Below, piece by piece: positions 62,046-64,000 of a stretch of 64,000 nt of DNA. Positions within the stretch are counted from its first letter, which is position 1. Every line of letters begins with the position of its first letter. A program made the translations under genes and the position numbers. The notes beneath the pieces were generated by a model. It was not told the DNA's origin. It saw nothing but the letters and a program-made list of their open reading frames with translations, and made no database searches. Source of the stretch: Ephydatia muelleri (lineage: Eukaryota; Porifera; Demospongiae; Spongillida; Spongillidae); assembly GCA_013339895.1 (NCBI GenBank), contig JABACO010000005.1, positions 186,001 through 250,000 on the forward strand, read 5' to 3'.

Positions 62046-62310
62046 GTTTCAGGGTGGTTTGTTCATACATTCATTCATATTACATTTGTGGCAGGAAAAA
62101 CCTTGGAGTAAGCATTTTACAGTGATATGAACTTTACTAAGTGTCTGGAACTAATTTTCTAGTAAGCATTATCCATTTCCAAGACACATAATAAGAAGAG
62201 TTGTGAAAGATCTTGAGGTTTAAACTGTAATAATTATTGATACACATGACAATTTATTCATCCTTTAGCCAACCCTCTGGGCCATCTTGAGTAAAGATAT
62301 ACCGTATCAG

Positions 62311-62733
62311 ATCTTCAAATCTACTTTAATGAAATTAAACAGCTTCATAAAGAAGATTTGTACTGGCCTCTTTTAGAATGTTCTGACATGGTACACAATT
62401 CTCACCCATATCATCAATTTGACATTAGGAACATTCCTCCCATTTACAGGTATTAGAAGTGTTTTACTTTCTTCAAGAACTTGACTGTGATGTACAAAAA
62501 CAGGCTGCACTGTCGTTGTCTTTAGTAAACAAGTGTGTAGTTTGGCCAGAGGTGAGTTAATGTATCAATGGTAGAAAATAGAACATAAATCACAATGTGT
62601 AAATTCTTTACATTTCCAGATTGTCGTAGTTCTACTGATGAACACATTTAACCTTGAGAGAAAGAAGGCAATAAAACACTTTCTTAATCACACACTACCA
62701 TCGTTTCCTGTTTACAATAATGTATGCTGTTAG
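62311..62733 (+). CDS. Unidentified gene, three exons, helical repeat-like
   Basis: Exons 62311-62390, 62450-62551 and 62620-62733 have AG acceptors and GT donors with matching phases. Exon 1 reads LQIYFNEIKQLHKEDLYWPL, exon 2 VLEVFYFLQELDCDVQKQAA and VNKCVVWPE, exon 3 IVVVLLMNTFNLERKKA and FLNHTLPSFPVYNN before TAG. A GTATGC inside NNVCC could instead be a donor, so the gene may continue. The leucine-rich amphipathic pattern is compatible with HEAT/ARM-type helices, but I do not recognise the family. Upstream exons may lie before 62311 or in the gap. Confidence 0.5.
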
Positions 62734-63330
62734 TAAATAACCATGTTGGTTGGCTGGCTGGACCAGCTTGCTCAAATACATTTCATTATATTGTTATTTT
62801 AGACAGCAAGTATAATCAATACATACAAAATGCAAACACGTAGAAAAACAGCAAGTATAATACTTTACAAGTTTCGTTACTCCAATTGTGCCAATTCTGT
62901 GCAGCCTGCCAGGCTGATCGCTAATCATCAAACCATTGAAAATTGCAGTACATGTATGATACGCTCAGCGGAGACGTCATATGACTTATGAATACACTCA
63001 GCCGCTTGAGCAAAAGTTAGCACCTCAAGTGTTAAACGAATTACGAATGATAGGCTGTGGAATGTGAGGCTAACTTCAGCGCGGTCCAATCCTTGCGGTC
63101 AATTAATATTTTAATAACGTTTTAACACAGTATAAAATGGTTCCCGAGCGGGAACGTGGTTCCCGCTAGGTTCCCGCAGAAAATAAAGAACTTGGCTCGA
63201 AAAAGATATGGCTAGGTTAGTAATGATGCATGCAAGCTGTGTATTCGCATATAAATCGGCAGAAATAATGTATTTATGTAAAAGATACATGCGGGAACCG
63301 TGCGGGAACTAACCCTTGCGCGTTCGCACA
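62734..63330. other. No gene; repeated GGTTCCCG words
   Basis: At 63138-63180, GGTTCCCGAGCGGGAACG and GGTTCCCGCTAGGTTCCCGC occur; the inverted form GCGGGAACCGTGCGGGAAC is at 63290-63308. Possibly the two ends of a ~170-bp MITE. Confidence 0.4.
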
Positions 63331-63621
63331 TTAACATAGCCAGTCTACATCGCTCCGCCATTTCTTATATCCATTGACCAACCTAGGCCTCATGCCACAC
63401 CATGGCTGCACGAAATTACCTCACTGATGAGAGATGTAAATGAGGCGGCAGTTACAATCAGAGTGCAGACAGATGTGTACACAGATGGAATAGGTAGCAG
63501 GGCTATGAATACGATCTCATCACTTCCATTCCAAGTATGTCTTGCAGACATGGTTTGGAATGGGGCCTAGGTTAGCCAAGTGAAATACGAAATGGCGGAG
63601 CGATGTGGACTATGTTGTTAA
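63331..63621. mobile_element. ~290-bp inverted-repeat MITE
   Basis: Left arm AACATAG...ACATCGCTCCGCCATTTC (from 63333) is mirrored by GAAATGGCGGAGCGATGTGG...CTATGTT on the right, continuing inward as AACCTAGGCC / GGCCTAGGTT. TTAA occurs at 63331 and 63618, which could be the target site, but spacing to the ends is not symmetrical. Confidence 0.6.
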
Positions 63622-63713
63622 ATGTTTACTGCGAGAAATTACAAGGTAAATGGAACAAAACCATCACCCATGTGTTGAACGGTGTTTGTACGATACATAC
63701 ACGTGTTCGGAGA

Positions 63714-64000
63714 CAGTGGCGGATACAGGAATAAGGCAATGGGGGGGGCGGTTATATTGGAGGGGCGGCATATTTCAGAGGCGTAGGAACCTATTAAGAT
63801 TGGGGGGGGGGCCGACTTTGTAAAATTATTAACGGGGGGGGGGGGGGGGGGGGGGGTGTGCAGTCCCTTACGACGGGTGGGGGGGGGGGGGGGGGTGCAG
63901 TCCGCTTACGACGGGGGGGGGGTGCAGTCCCTTACGACAGGGGGGGGGGGGTGCAGTCCGCTTACGAGGGGGGGGGGGGGGGGGGGGTGCAGTCCGCTTA
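63714..64000. repeat. hAT-like terminus followed by a G-tract minisatellite, runs off the window
   Basis: CAGTGGCGGATACAGG at 63714 has the look of a hAT left end. From about 63800 come five units of TGCAGTCC-C/G-C/T-TTACGA plus a G run (unit starts 63859, 63896, 63923, 63952, 63988; spacing 27-37). Homopolymer lengths are unreliable. Confidence 0.65.

Overview
This is eukaryotic, almost certainly invertebrate animal, DNA. The evidence is spliced genes with GT-AG introns, a conserved PP2A scaffold gene, a THAP zinc-finger gene, and many animal-type transposable elements. A sponge or another early-branching marine animal would fit, but I cannot fix the taxon from the sequence. Host genes are sparse. 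The last two exons of the PP2A scaffold subunit (PPP2R1A) lie at the left edge, a THAP gene lies near 56.3 kb, and three exons of an unrecognised gene lie near 62.5 kb. One 100-base run of N (61021-61120) marks a scaffold gap.

Layout. 1-2.4 kb: PPP2R1A 3' end, with a 15-bp minisatellite in its intron. 3-4.25 kb: retroelement C-terminal pseudogene split by a 619-bp inverted-repeat element with a 5-bp target duplication. 4.3-5.7 kb: foldback element plus a GC-rich minisatellite; a second, inverted copy lies at 61.1-62.05 kb. 6.56-9.70 kb: transposon with ~930-bp inverted repeats, a 6-bp target duplication and integrase-like transposase exons. 9.7-20.9 kb and 40.2-50.3 kb: two inverted arms sharing a Ty3/gypsy 3' end, a unique ~2 kb stretch and a GT/CA satellite. 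The left arm was later hit by a 112-bp MITE and a 5.6-kb DIRS-type tyrosine-recombinase retrotransposon. The right arm received a 4.1-copy array of a 439-bp unit.

20.9-40.2 kb, between the arms: a TTAA-flanked MITE; a CACTA/EnSpm-like element relic with a two-gene organisation; a 6.68-kb transposon (22913-29596) nested in that relic's coding exon; an element carrying a 152-bp tandem array; a hAT derivative; and a Tc1/mariner fragment truncated at the satellite border. 50.3-52.8 kb: rest of the right-hand gypsy pol. 53-64 kb: mostly non-coding, with small repeats, the THAP gene, retroelement and TE-like pseudogenes, the assembly gap, and G-rich repeats at the right edge.

Two things stand out. 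First, each 439-bp unit of the array at 42901-44701 carries what reads as a type I hammerhead self-cleaving ribozyme, with all three helices and the conserved core in place. Transcripts of the array would be cut into 439-nt monomers, as in retrozymes and newt satellite RNA. Second, the nested 6.68-kb transposon looks intact. It has matching ~125-bp TIRs, a perfect 9-bp target duplication, a 12-exon DUF6589-type gene (1082 codons before the stop, every splice phase consistent) and a convergent 3-exon RecQ helicase (429 codons before the stop). A 112-bp MITE with the same termini sits in the left gypsy copy with its own perfect 9-bp duplication, and the right gypsy copy preserves the exact empty site.
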